The notes under the pieces: model-generated
What the model saw: only the letters and a program-made list of their open reading frames with translations
What the model was told of the DNA's origin: nothing
Database searches by the model: none
In this document: in pieces, positions 1-11,430 of the stretch
How positions within the stretch are numbered: position 1 is the stretch's first letter
Layout: every line of letters starts with the position of its first letter
Program-made: the position numbers and the translations under genes
NCBI GenBank assembly: GCA_014529385.2
Contig: CM043942.1
Span: 18,797,991 to 18,861,990 of the forward strand
Direction: 5' to 3'
Length of the DNA stretch: 64,000 nt
Source of the DNA: Adiantum capillus-veneris
Taxonomy: Eukaryota; Streptophyta; Polypodiopsida; Polypodiales; Pteridaceae

Positions 1-2561
1 TATTGTGTGAAAAGTAGGGCCGGATCCTTAACCTACGAGTTCCAAAGAAGCTGAGGTTCAATTTTTTAAAAAACTACTTTTTGAGTTCTTTTCGTGCTTT
101 TCATTGAAAAGCAAATTTGTTTCCTAGTTTAGGTAGGATAGGTGAAGGTATGATTCAATTTTAGGAAATTTTTCTTGTTTTTTTTCTTTTCACATCTTTT
201 TTTATCTTTTCGTGTTTTTTGATGTTCTAAAAAAGAACTGTGCTTTTTAGTATTGTTTAAACCCAAAAATATTATTTCTAGTGAAAAACGGACATACAAT
301 AAAGAAACAAGATTTTTATGGAAATTACCTCTTTGAAAAGCGGCACCATAAATACTACAGGTTGGTACGATAAGTGTCATGATTATACTAGGGTACCTCG
401 ATGTGGTCTAGTTCAAGTACAATCTCATTAGTTACTCAGGTACCATTTTATTGACTGGGTTACTGCAAGAAAATTGAATGGTTTGGCTAGAGTTGACTTC
501 CAAAAGCAAGGCCATGTTTTAGCAAAAATACAAAAATGAAAGAGCTATTCCAAGCTAGAAATGGGGTACTCATTTTTCCTAGGGGAGCACTCCAACTTGA
601 AGAATTAGCATATAAAAGGCCTTAGTGCTCAATTTTTGGGTATCACATTTGTATAGAATACAATAAAATCCTTCCTACATGTTATACAAAGGTGGTGCAA
701 GCTCTCCATCACCATCCCCATAAGAATCTCTCTCATGTTCATGAGAAGAAGAAGAAAAAGAAGAAGAACAATCTCTCTCTTATCATAATCTCTTCTCTAT
801 TCATTGTGTACGTATTGTACATCACCTTTGTGGTGGAATCCTCTACATAGATCTCATGACCGCTCTCTTGTGGCAAAGAAAAAATCATTTTGATCATTGG
901 TAATCACTTCTTGTTCACAATTAGAAGCTCTAAACTCCATATTCATCATCTCTTTCTCTCTCTACTTTTGTTTTTGAGAAACTATGCTCTTGATAGTTTT
1001 TTTTTGTGTACATAGTCATGTATGGGCTTGCAAGACATGTACAAGGATGCTCCATGTTTGTTCGTCGTGTACACAACGCAAAACTGTTTTGGTTGTATCT
1101 CTAAATCATTATGAATCAAGTCAAACCCTTTGAGTCAAAGATGGATCACGTCATTTAGAGAGTTTTCTCTTTCATGTGTCATGTGAATTGTTTGCTTGAG
1201 TGAATAGTTATGATCAAAATACAACTTGTTGCCCATTGCATCCTAGGCTGCTTGGGGAGTCACTCTATAGACTTTTCAGATGGAAGAACCCACTAAGCCA
1301 AATCAAGACCTTGCTTAGGCATGTTGTTAAATATATTTAGATCACCTTTATCACTTCATGAGTGCGATTTACTGGTACCATATAAAGTCATGGGTTTGAT
1401 GTGAGTTTTATATATGTTTTATGGTTTGTTTTGGTGATTTGAATTCATGTGTTTGATGTCCATAATCTTATGTGTGGATAGATAGCTAGCCAATCCAAGG
1501 TATGTAGGTACTTTTGTATAAAATACCTTTCATTTTGTGTCATGGTTGTTAACATAAGTCTCATATGGGTAGAGTGATATGGCAAGGAAATACTCTATGT
1601 TATAGGGCTAAACTTGATGCATTGATCTAGGTCAAACACTCTCTTTTGTATGTCGTGTGTGTGTATCCAAAAATAGGAAAAAGTGGTTTTGCACCTACAT
1701 GTAAAGTTATGGCATATGGTTGATCAAAGTGATGGGGCTGTTTTGCATCACCAATTGGGTTTTTGTGATAATATTGCATAATTCATGAATCTCAAAGATA
1801 GATGTGAATGTCTCTGTGCATGTGTATATTGCTTTCCATGCTCTATGTGCAAGGAGAGTGAGATGCGATCATGGTACACCATGGTTAAACACTTCCAAAA
1901 CGGTGTTTTGAGATTATGCTTAGTCACTCGTTAGACTTCTCTGTATTCATAAAAAATTGTTTTTTAAAGGGACATGTGTGTTGGTTGAGTTTGACTATAG
2001 TATGTATAGTCAAAACTCCAAGTGTGGAGGCGGTTTAGTGAGTAATATGGTTTATGGTCAAAGGCTGAGGATCCCCTGGTTTTGGTTGTGAATGTCGATG
2101 TGGCTCTTGGATTTTGTATTTGGTTATGACTAGTGTTACTAAAATACTGTCAAAATTTTTGCATCCATGTTATATACTAAAACGGTTTTGCAAGATGCAT
2201 GTGCATCACCTAGAGTAAGGTGGAATGCTCACTCATGTGATGAGAATTAGATTATGGTTTATGGTTTTGGATTGGATTATGAAGTGGTTTTGATATTCTA
2301 TGTTAGATGTGTAAGGGAAGAGATCCTGTCCAGCCTGATTGCCTTAGAAAGGATTGTTCAAGTGCATATCCAAGGTGTTATTTTGGTTCGACTCATGTGT
2401 GATGTTTCTCATGAAAGCGTCGATACAAGATTAGGAAAACCTACATCGCTTAGTCTTAGATAACAGGATGACATGGGGATTTGGTTGATCGGGTGTTGCC
2501 TAAGTCTTCTTCTTCTTATGGTTAGGTTCATCTACACGATTAGTGCATCGAGGATTGAATG
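1..2561. other. Non-coding region left of element G1
   Basis: No convincing gene is seen on either strand; the longest open frames are under 85 codons and are low-complexity or lysine/phenylalanine-rich. The stretch around 610-670 has a TATA-like box (tataaaagg) followed by a polyadenylation-like aataaa at about 662, and a short (GAA)n run near 747-770. This arrangement would fit a decayed LTR, but no second copy is visible in the window, so no boundary can be set. The phrase 'aaagttatggcata' near 1705 recurs at about 16635, on the other side of G1. This hints that both flanks may belong to one older repeat into which G1 inserted. Confidence 0.5.
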
Positions 2562-2566
2562 ACCTA
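2562..2566. repeat. Target-site duplication of G1, left copy (ACCTA)
   Basis: Five bases directly before the 5' LTR are ACCTA. The same five bases follow the 3' LTR at 16551-16555. A 5-bp duplication is what Ty3/gypsy integrases produce, so it fixes both ends of the 14-kb element. Confidence 0.9.
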
Positions 2567-2892
2567 TATCATAAAATCTAATATCTAGCTTTACCCAAAT
2601 CATTTCTCATACTAAATTGATCATTTGATATGGGAAGGTAAAAGGGGAAACCAGAGCTAGAACATGGATATGTATTGTTAGACCTAGCTCAATACAGGGC
2701 CAAAAACAAGAGCTCACAAGGAGATGGTCTACTACAGAACAATGTGAAAATAATGGATCTTAAAAGACCTTAGGGATAGCTTCAATTAAAGTCCTACAAA
2801 TAATGGAGCTTAAAATACCTTAGGGTTAGCTTCATTAAAATACTCCAAAGGTTAGTGTTAGAAGTCCTTAGAACTTAGGGTAAGCTAAGCAT

Positions 2893-3068
2893 GTGCTTGA
2901 GGTGCTTGTCGTGGTTGAGCTGACTAAGACTCTTGAAGTGCTTTTTGTGCTTTAGCAGACTAAGGTGCTTGAGGTGCTTGATGACCAAGGTGCTTGAGGT
3001 GCTTGTCATGCTTGATGACTAAGATGCTTGAGGTGATTTTCATGCTTGAAGGCCAAGGTGCTTGTGAT
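2893..3068. repeat. Minisatellite in G1 5' LTR (gtgcttgaggtgcttg units)
   Basis: Imperfect tandem units built on 'aaggtgcttgaggtgcttg' plus a 'tcatgcttgatgact' spacer repeat about five times here. The 3' LTR holds only two to three units (about 15400-15475). LTRs are identical at insertion, so the unit number has changed since then. Confidence 0.75.
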
Positions 3069-3073
3069 GTATG

Positions 3074-3256
3074 TGTTGGGGTATAAAGCCCAATGTGGTC
3101 GCCCAGGTAAGTGGGCGGGCGGCCAGGTATGTACACATATTCTTTTGTATAAGAACTCACTATGCTCTACACATTACAACAGAGCGAGTTCACCATATCT
3201 TCGTGCTCTTCTTCTCACACTCTCTCTCGCGTTGCACTTCTGCTCGTACTCCTTCA
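3074..3256 (+). repeat. C1 5' LTR
   Basis: It runs TGTTGGGG to CTCCTTCA. Compared with the 3' LTR it lacks 9 bp after 'tcttttgta' and differs at about seven positions by eye. A CT-rich run near the end is followed directly by the primer-binding site. Confidence 0.93.
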
Positions 3257-3258
3257 AT

Positions 3259-3270
3259 TGGTATCAGAGC
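3259..3270 (+). other. C1 primer-binding site (tggtatcagagc)
   Basis: Two bases after the LTR, TGGTATCAGAGC is the standard plant primer-binding site complementary to the 3' end of initiator methionine tRNA. The same 12-mer appears behind the LTRs of G1 (9704), C4 (35524) and C2 (61940). Confidence 0.95.
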
Positions 3271-4368
3271 TCAGATCGAGGCTCGGGGCAGCACTGCAGG
3301 AAGCTAGAGTCACCTGCTCATATTGGAGTGAGATTCGATAGGCAAAGACACGGCCCCAAATCCTGTGGGAGTTCTCGAAGGACTTGGTGTGCTCATGGTG
3401 TGCTCATAATTTCATTCTAAGGTCATCTCGACCACCGTTCGGCTTCGAAAAAGTTCTACGCAGGCCATTTTCGACTACGTGGTCTCGGCAGGGTGCAGAT
3501 CCGACTCTGCAAATTTGGGGTTTCGACTTACGACTGCAGGTGCTGAGGATATCGGCACTCCCAAGAGTGCTGATTTGTGGCTGTCTACACATCGAAGGAC
3601 GGCTCACAATTCTTGGAGGCATGTCACATACGACATGGGTGCATCTACACATAGACTGTAGGCGACATCCACTAGTTCATCAGGTAGCTTGTGTTCGCTA
3701 CTTGATATTCCAGATTTCATCCTGACATTGCAGGTACTTCCACATGGGATGTATTGTCAGAGACGATGTATGTCTGTTGAGGGTATGCTGGCTGTGAGTC
3801 ACACAGCAAACAACCGCCACAGCGGTTACAGCATACAGTGGGAAATTTGTGGATGTATGACTTTGTGGGAAGTCTATGTATTGTCAGATTTACTGCAGCC
3901 TTTATTGAGGGTCGCGTGAGGTTTTATTGAGCTAGGGGATTCTCGAATGTTGAGATCCTTTCGGTGATACAGGTCTTGGAGCGATCCCTCGAGCACCCTT
4001 AGATAGGCAGCTAGGGTGTATTGACTGTGAGTTAAACAGCTGGGATTGCATCTTTGCTTTACTGCCATTGAGGCATTAATGCAGTCTATGCTTATAGGAT
4101 AGTGTGACAGGACAGTGAGAGACAGTACAGGTGCAGGGCAGGTTTACCCACATCTTACAGTGTTAGAGAGACAGTGGTTTTTTGAGCTTTTTTTGGTCTG
4201 TTTTTTAGTACACCAGAGCCATTTTACAAAGGAGACTCTGCCAAAATTTCTGCAGAATCTGAAGCTTTCTTAGTTCATTTGACAGGTTGATATTGGTTCA
4301 GAGGTCAGTTTACAAGGGAAACTCTGCCGAATTTTTCCCAGGAAAGTAAACTACTGTGAAGCGTAGCT
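3271..4368 (+). other. C1 long untranslated leader
   Basis: About 1.1 kb separates the primer-binding site from the gag ATG. The stretch is closely conserved in C2 (61952-63033), including the 'cgagcacccttagataggcag' region. Frames of about 113-116 codons overlap here in both copies (3384-3725 and 62044-62394) with a shared C-terminal half, but they differ at the N-terminus through small indels. I treat this as leader rather than gene. Confidence 0.7.
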
Positions 4369-5745
4369 ATGGCTAGATCACAGGACACTGCTCTTTACAA
4401 TATCAAGAAGCTGGATGGAACCAATTTCCCATTGTGGAAGAAGCAGATTTGGCACGTGTTGGTACAAAAGAAGCAGATAAAACCTATAAAGCTCAAGGGG
4501 ATAAAACCAGAAGATATGGACGAAGATGAATGGAGCGAAATGGATGAATTAGCACTTTCTACCATTATGCTGACTTTGGCAGAAAGCGTTTACTTCAATG
4601 TAGCAGATGAGATGTTGGCTTATCAAGCATGGTTAAAGCTGAGTGATCTTTATGAGAAGCAGAGTGCAGCTTCACAGGTATACTGGCTTAAGAAGCTTGT
4701 TGACTTGAAGATGAAAGAAGGGACACCTATGTCCAATCATCTGAATGAATTCAACACAATCTATAGTCAGTTGTCAGCTCAAGGTGTCATGTTTGATGAA
4801 CCTGTTAGATCTATGTTCTTGTTGATCACATTGCCCGAAAGTTGGGACACTTTTCGCACAGCTTTGAGTAATTCTGCACCTCCAGATGGTTTGAACATAG
4901 CAGGTGTAGAAGGAAGTCTGCTTACTGAAGAAACCAATAGAAAGACAATGGACAAAGGCAAAGGAACATCCTTAGTTGTCAGGGGAAGGACCAAAGAAAA
5001 GTACAAAGGTGGAAAGAGGAATCAGTCTCGTAGCAAGTCCCGCAGTGCTAAAGGCAAGAGTGACATAGAATGCTACCATTGTGGCAAGAAGGGTCACATG
5101 AAAAGAGACTGCAGAGAATGGAAAGCAGAAAAAGGCAAAGAGAAAGCTGAAGACCATGGTGAGAAGAACAAGTCCTCAGTGAAGATTCAAGAAATAAATG
5201 TGACAAACACTGTTGCAGAGGATGACAGTCTAGTTTCAGGAGACATCTACTTCTTGAAGAATACAATGGACTCAGCTCTTCTTACAGCATCTGATGGAAA
5301 TGCACTGAGTGACTGGATTATAGACTCAGGGGCATCACTTCATGTGTCTCCAAACAAGGAGTGGTTTACCTCTTATGTGACCACTAAAGATCATATTCGG
5401 CTAGGCAATGGGCAGACATGTGAGATCTTAGGTGTTGGAGATGTTCAATTGAAGTTTCAGAATGGCTCTTCTTTCACACTGAAGAATGTGAGACATGTTC
5501 CCGCAATTACAAAGAGCTTGATCAACACAGATTTACTTGATGATGTTGGCTACGTCACCACTTTTGGACATAACATGTGGAAGATATCCAAGGGTTCTAT
5601 GACAGTAGCACATGGAGTAAAGTCTGGAGGACTTCACATGATTTATGTATCAAATGTCTCTAAAAATGTAATCAATGTAACCGAGCAGCCGAATGTTTCT
5701 TTGTGGCATAGCCGGTTAGGACATATGTCCAAGAAGGGAATGTAA
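4369..5745 (+). pseudogene. C1 gag-protease, copia type, ended by an early stop
   Basis: The frame starts at ATG 4369. Residues about 10-200 match the copia gag (UBN2/DUF4219-like) pattern, beginning with a 'LDGTNFPLWKKQ' block. An Arg/Lys-rich linker leads to a CCHC knuckle, CYHCGKKGHMKRDC, near residue 235, which binds nucleic acid. A retropepsin-like protease follows with the active-site motif IDSGASLHVS near residue 320. The frame ends in the GAG-pre-integrase segment (LWHSRLGHMSKKGM) at TAA 5743-5745. The coding sense continues in the same frame after the stop, so this is a nonsense mutation and not the natural end. Gag and protease themselves look intact here. Confidence 0.9.
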
Positions 5746-6922
5746 ATCTTGTCTCATTCTGGTTATTTGCCTGGCTTTTCATTTAATGATTTTGAATTCT
5801 GTGAACATTGTCTGTATGGTAAGCAAACACAACAGCCACATAAGCATAGAAGCAGTAGAAGAGATACATAGTTGGCACTTGTTCATAGTGATTTGTGTGG
5901 ACCTATGCCTAACCTATCTCTAGGGGGAGCTTCTTACTTTATGACATTTATAGATGATTACTCGAGGAAAGTATGGGTTTACTTTCTCAAGCACAAGGAT
6001 GAAGCGTTTAGTGTTTTCAAAACGTTTGTGACACTTGTGGAGAATCAGAGTGGCAAGAAGCTTAAATGCTTGCGCACTGACAATGGTGGAGAGTATGCTT
6101 CAAAGGCCTTTCAGGACTTTTGTGAGTCAAAAGGTATAAAACGTGAACTTAATGCTCCTTACAATCCTCCTCAAAATGGTGTTGCTAAGAGGATGAATAG
6201 GACCATACAAGAGAAGTTCAGAAGTATGTTGTCTAATGCACAGCTGCCAAATGGGTTTTGGGCTGAAGCTGTATCAACAGCTGTTCATCTTATAAATAGA
6301 TCTCCTAGCAAGGTTTTGCAGAAGGATTCAGTGGTTGGCAGAGATGGTATGGTCAGGCAAGGTGCCCTCATACAAGCATCTTAGAGTCTTTGGTTGTGAG
6401 GCATATACTCACGTTCCAAAGGAATTTAGGAACAAACTTGAGCCAAAGAGTAGAAAGTGCATCTTTCTAGGCTATGGTAATTCTGGTGAGATGGGGTACA
6501 GACTTTAGGATCCCGAATCCAGAAAGGTTATCCGTAGCAATGATGTTCACTTTAACGAAGCCAAATATCATTCTAAACCAAAGAGGGTTGAGGAGATTAG
6601 AAGAGTTGTCTTCCAAGAAGATGGACCTGCACGTGCAAGACAAAATGTCAGGGCTCAAGAGGAGCAAGGACAGGATAGAGTGGAATCACAGGTTTTGGTT
6701 GAGTATGAGCCACCTATTTTGCGTAAATCTGGACGTATCACGCGACCTCCTGATCGGTTTGCTCCATCTATGAACTATGTCATGTTGAATGATTGCAATG
6801 AGCCTTCATCTTACAAGGAAGCAGTGCAAATGAAGGACTCCGGGAATTGGCAATTGGCCATGCAGTCAGAGATGACAGCTCTGCATAAAAATCAGACATG
6901 GAAGCTAGTTAAATTACCATAG
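5746..6922 (+). pseudogene. C1 integrase, broken
   Basis: The same frame as gag continues past TAA 5743 and reaches a second stop, TAG 5869-5871. Integrase core motifs follow: HSDLCGPM (first catalytic Asp), FIDDYSRKVW, then LRTDNGGEY (second Asp). The third acidic residue, expected as Glu in a 'GVAER' context, reads Lys (AAG, 6187-6189), so strand transfer would be lost. A frameshift near 6330-6341 moves the reading to another frame, where 'YKHLRVFGCEAY' and 'RKCIFLGYG' mark the usual integrase C-terminal part. Two more stops lie at 6506-6508 and 6920-6922. Confidence 0.88.
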
Positions 6923-8338
6923 GGCAAAAAGGCTCTACCTTGTAAATGGGTTTACAGGTATAAGATCACCGCTCATGATAGTCAGCCAAAGTACAAAGCA
7001 AGGCTTGTTGCCAAGGGCTTTAAGCAAGAACAAGGCATTGACTTTGATGAAGTCTTCTCTCCGGTGGTCAAGATGACTACATTGAGATGCTTTCTTGCAT
7101 TAGTTGCCATATTAGATTTGGTGTTGCACCAAATGGATGTCAAGACAATGTTCTTGCATGGTGATTTAGATGTGGAAATTTACATGCAACAGCCAGAAGG
7201 GTTTGTTGAGAAAGGCAAGGAAGATTTGGTATGCCAGTTGTTAAAGAGTCTTTATGGCTTAAAACAATCACCGAGGGCATGGTACCATAAGTTCCACAAG
7301 TTTATGCTTTCTCAAGGCTACAAACGTAGTGAGTTCGATCACTGTCTATATACAAAGAAGGCTAAGGATGGTAGTTGGCTGATCCTTATTTTGTATGTGA
7401 ATGACATGTTGATTGCTGGCAAGCACTTGGAAGAAATTTCAGCTTTGAAGTCAAAGATGACAAAATCGTTTGACATGAAAGACATGGGTGAGGCAAGTCA
7501 TATACTTGGTATGCGCATTGAGAGAGACACATCAAAGAAGTTGATTTGGTTATCTCAAACAGAGTATATTGACAAGGTTTTGCAACGTTTTAATATGGAG
7601 AAGGGAAAGGCATTGAGTGTTCCATTGCCACCATATGTGAAACTTAGCAAACAAGATTACCTTGTGTCTGAGGAAGAACAGGCTGAAATGGATAAGATTA
7701 CATATGCGTTTGCAGTGGGTAGTTTGATGTATGCAATGATTGCTACTCACCTAGACATTGCATTTGCAGTGGGAGTAGTAAGTCGATACATGTCAAACCC
7801 AGGCAAGAAACATTGGGAGGCAGTGAAAGGGATATTGAGATACCTGAAATCTACAAAGAGTATGCGTATATGCTATGGGAGTCACGATCTAAGTGTAAAG
7901 GGTTTTACAGACTCAGATTATGCAGGTGACTTAGACAACCGAAGGTCTACGTCAGGGTATGCCTTTACATTGGCTGGTGGAGCAGTATCATGGCGTTCTA
8001 GATTACAAGATTGTGTTACTCAGTCTACTACAGAGGCTGAATATGTTGCAGCATCAGAGGCATGCAAAGAATCAATTTGGCTTAATCGACTAGTAACAGA
8101 TTTGGGAATCAAAGAAGAGATGCATGTGTTATATTGTGATAGTCAGAGTGCTATACAATTGGCTCGCAATCCAGTTTATCACTCAAAGACAAAGCATGTG
8201 GATGTGAAGTATCATTTCATCAGGGAAATGCTCGAGAATAAGCAAATTCAGCTTGTCAAAGTTCACACCACAGAAAATCCTGTTGATCTACTTACAAAAG
8301 AACTTCCCTTAGAGAGCTTTGCGCATTTTCGCAAGTAG
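6923..8338 (+). pseudogene. C1 reverse transcriptase-RNase H
   Basis: This is an open frame to the natural stop at 8336-8338. RT blocks include CKWVYRYKI, KARLVAKGF, MDVKTMFLHG and SLYGLKQSPRAWY. The catalytic YVDD box reads YVND, with codon AAT at 7400-7402 replacing an Asp codon, so polymerase activity should be lost. RNase H blocks follow: DSDYAGDLDNRRSTSGY, QSTTEAEYVAAS and LYCDSQSAI. The final 'TKHVDVKYHFIRE' and 'DLLTKELP' are typical copia C-termini. It has kept its frame better than integrase but is catalytically dead by sequence. Confidence 0.9.
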
Positions 8339-8430
8339 TTAGGTGTAGGGTAGTACATCACTTCTCTACATCTCTTGTATATTAGCTTGTATAGTAGCTT
8401 CTCTCACACTTAAAGTACCACATTGAACTT

Positions 8431-8442
8431 TAAGTGGGAGGT
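8431..8442 (+). other. C1 polypurine tract
   Basis: The run taagtgggaggt sits immediately before the 3' LTR. This is the expected site for plus-strand DNA priming, and AAGTGGGAG is the common plant copia form. Confidence 0.85.
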
Positions 8443-8634
8443 TGTTGGGGTATAAAGCCCAATGTGGTCGCCCAGGTAAGTGGGCGGGCCGCCAGGTATG
8501 TACACATATTCTTTTGTAAAAACCTAATAAGAGCTCACTATGCTCTACACATTACAACAGAGCGAGTTCACCATATCATCGTGCTCTTCTTCTCGCACTC
8601 TCTCTCGCGTCGTACTTCCGCTCGTACTCCTTCA
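8443..8634 (+). repeat. C1 3' LTR
   Basis: It is 192 bp, TGTTGGGG to CTCCTTCA, followed by GTACG, the right target duplication. It is closer in length to the C2 LTR (61746-61937, also 192 bp) than to its own 5' partner, which has a 9-bp deletion. Confidence 0.93.
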
Positions 8635-9703
8635 GTACGAGTCAATTATGATCCTTACAAATGAGGTGGAGAGCTCTAAAGGTAGGGGCATGAGAGGGAA
8701 CACACACATACACACACTCAAGGACAGCTCCTTCCACAAGAGGCATATAGGACACATGTCAAGCCCCTAGCAAGGTTGCCCTCATAGTGTGCCTAAATCC
8801 TATTGGATGGCCTCAAGAGAGGTCCAATAAGAATTAAGTTTAACTAATTAATTATTCAAGCCCTCTCTCTCAAAGAGGAAAGGAGGAAACTTGTCCAAAT
8901 GCTACCTCTATTGGTACTTACGACCTAAGCTTGTGATTGGCTAGGTTTGGGAAGAGTCAATGAAGTTCAAGCATGAGCTAGGAAGAGGCGTCGACCAAAG
9001 CTAGGAGGGGGCTTGCTTGTGGCATAGACTCTCCCACACACACTCACACACACTCTCATTGTGTGATGAGCAACAAATTGATCTCCTTCTCCATGCTTGA
9101 GAAGTAGAGAGCCTACACCAACACCTCTTGACTATGGAATGTCATGCTTCAAAGCAATGCTTGCCATCTTCTTCATCTTCATTACTATGCTATGCTATGC
9201 TATATCAGTAATGATATGAGAGGAAATACTTCTTTCTTGTATGGTGCTTCTTCTTCCCCTTCCCTTCCCTCACTCCCTGCTAGCTCTCTCCACCTTTGAA
9301 GGTGTTTAAGGTCTTGAGATAGAGGCCGAGGACAAGCTAATGTTTTTGCAAGGTAATTACAGGCATAATCTTGGTGCATGAACCTTCTTCATTGCACCCA
9401 CAAGGTCTCAAGGAGCACAAAGCATGTATTGTACCAAGTCTCTCTTCATGGGAGAATCTAGAATACAAAAGCCTTTTGGAGGGGGCCGGCTCCAAGTAAA
9501 TCCGGTTCTCAACTGTTGCCAATTTCGCTGATCTCTCTCTTTTACTAGTATTGTTTATGCCAAGATAACTAGGTAATATGGTTGTTTTTTAATCTCCAAT
9601 CAAGTACTCTTCCTTTGCTCATGATGAATTCTCTTAAAGAAATTCTCACAACAATCATCTTAATTCTTATACTTTCAATGTTATTAGTTGAATTCCGTTA
9701 CAT

Positions 9704-9715
9704 TGGTATCAGAGC
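9704..9715 (+). other. G1 primer-binding site (tggtatcagagc)
   Basis: The 12-mer lies one base after the LTR end (ttaca) and is complementary to initiator methionine tRNA. It confirms the 5' LTR boundary at 9702. Confidence 0.92.
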
Positions 9716-10020
9716 TATTGGTTTCTCTTTTCTTTCTTAAGAAGAGAGGTCCTTAAGTTGTCCATGAAAGGTTGGACCTGTTCATTGCAAGAAGGTAAAG
9801 TAGGCCATGGATTTATTATCCTTGTTGAAAAGAACTTAGTTTGAGGTACACCGTTGGGAACTATAGACTTAATAATGGAGTCTTTTGAGGCTTGCCTATG
9901 GGTGGGGCTGCTTGAGAGCTAATTTTCAAAAGCAAAGAAGAGTAGCAACAAAAGTTTTGAGTTTTCAAAGCACAAAGTAGCATATACATAAGTTTAGTTA
10001 GCATGGTTGACAATAATAAA
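9716..10020. other. G1 leader between primer-binding site and gag
   Basis: About 300 bases hold no open frame of note. This is the normal untranslated leader of the element. Confidence 0.5.
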
Positions 10021-11430
10021 GAGAGTAGAATAATATTGTGACGACTTTTATTTTGCACATGAAGGTGCTACTAATGATGCCCCCATGTTTGTGAACTATC
10101 TTGTTACTAGGTTGCAACAAGCTAAGGGAAACCCTGCCTTGCAAGCTGAAGTTAACCAAAAACTTCGCACTCATGGGATTCTCCAAACTTCCCAAGCGGA
10201 GAGAGAGCTTAGGAAGCCTCTTGTACAAACTTCCAAAAGAAGACTCTCTTTGGTGAGAGAAGAGGAGGAACCCTATGAAAGAAGAGGAGGAACCCTATGA
10301 AAGAGAAAAAAATGAATCTCCAAATTCTTCGGATGTGGCTCCACAGAGACGGTGCTCTCGACGATCCTGACACCTCCCAAGAGGAAAATCTCATCATATA
10401 GTCCTTCTACTTGCCATTTTGAGATAGAAGAGAGGAATCAAAAGAAGAAAAGGGAGAGAAAGACGTCACTCTCTTCTCCATCTTCCTCCTCTTCCAATGA
10501 AAGCAATGATTTTTCTCCTAGAGAATACAAGACAAGGCGGGAGGACATCGCAAATCCTATACCGCTTGGAAAAGGTCCTACAAGCTTAAGAACTTCAAGG
10601 AGGCAGGAAAGAGTATCTCTTTTCTCACCTATGATGGCATCTTTGGTGCTACATAAAAAGTCTTGTCCTTTATCCACAACAATTTGATGCGGCCTTTGGA
10701 GATGAGAGCTTCACAGAGTCCTCCAAGCTACGTCATGTAGGTATGCCCTTCCAAAAGTCTAGCCAACAATGGTGGTCTAGCCTTCATGGCAATGATGAAG
10801 CTCCAAATACATGGAAAACTCTATGAGTTTCCATCATGAAACAATTTCTTGGAAGCGATGCCAAAGATAAAGTGCTCATTGAATAGCGAAGCTTGAAGTG
10901 ACTTCCCAACGAGTCTATCCACAAGTATCTGGACAAGTTTGGGATTTCAATCTCAAAGCTACAGTCTTCCAAGACTTTTCCAAGCAAAAACAACAATTTT
11001 GTGCGGGACTAGATGAAAAAATGGCCAAGTGTGTCAACTCTCAAAGTCCTAGGATCATCACTGAAGTCATCCACCACACTATGGTTGCTTCACGCAGCAA
11101 TTTCCCACAAGGGGGCTAAAAGGAATGCTAAGCCCATGGAAAACAAAGAACAAAATGAATCGAGAGGGAAGAACAATGCTCAAAACTCTTCCCAAGGTAG
11201 CTCCAACAACAACAAGACCAAGGAGAAAGGATTTTACAAAGGTAAAAATAAACTCTCTCCTGAATATCTAGAGGCTTTTCACAAGGATTATAAATGTTTC
11301 AAGTGTGCGGAGCAAGGACATGGTTATCGTTCTTGTCCCAAAATAAATGCACACATTGAAACTCCTAGAGATTCTAAGGTAGAAGCTCCAAAAGAGGATA
11401 CTCATTGCATAGGATCATCCCTTTCCTATG
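10021..11430 (+). pseudogene. G1 gag, fragmented
   Basis: Pieces of a gypsy gag appear in alternating frames. An N-terminal segment lies at 10085-10300. A Ser/Arg/Lys-rich linker with acidic runs lies at 10352-10685. The gag core around 10880-11010 includes 'KYLDKFWDFNLKATVFQDF'. A Lys/Asn/Ser-rich spacer leads to one CCHC knuckle, CFKCAEQGHGYRSC, near 11297-11340. Frame changes and stops, for example near 10300, 10686 and 11119, prevent a single product. Confidence 0.8.

Larger units (their letters stand above)
3074..8634 (+). mobile_element. C1: Ty1/copia LTR retrotransposon nested in G1 5' LTR
   Basis: The element is 5,561 bp with short LTRs of 183 bp (3074-3256) and 192 bp (8443-8634), both TGTTGGGG...CTCCTTCA. 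A primer-binding site complementary to initiator methionine tRNA follows the left LTR, and a purine tract precedes the right one. The flanks are GTATG (3069-3073) and GTACG (8635-8639), a 5-bp target duplication with one mismatch. Domain order is gag, CCHC, protease, integrase, RT, RNase H, the Ty1/copia order. Pol carries four in-frame stops (5743, 5869, 6506, 6920) and one frameshift near 6330-6341, so it cannot make a complete polyprotein. A close relative, C2, starts at 61746. Confidence 0.95.
2567..9702 (+). repeat. G1 5' LTR, split by copia C1 (parts 2567-3073 and 8640-9702)
   Basis: The two parts align in order with the 3' LTR at 15108-16550. Part one matches from the tcataaaatctaatatctag start through the 'gtgcttgaggtgcttg' repeat. 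Part two matches from 'atgatcc.tacaaa' to the terminal ttacc/gttaca end. Without C1 the LTR is about 1,570 bp, against 1,443 bp for the right copy. The excess comes from extra minisatellite units and a local duplication near 2750-2830. The right copy instead has a much longer CA run. The LTRs have clearly diverged, so the insertion is not recent. Confidence 0.9.

Noticed and set aside
3259-3270. tRNA-like word tggtatcagagc considered as part of a tRNA gene
   Set aside because: It is the retrotransposon primer-binding site, present behind four LTRs; no cloverleaf surrounds it.
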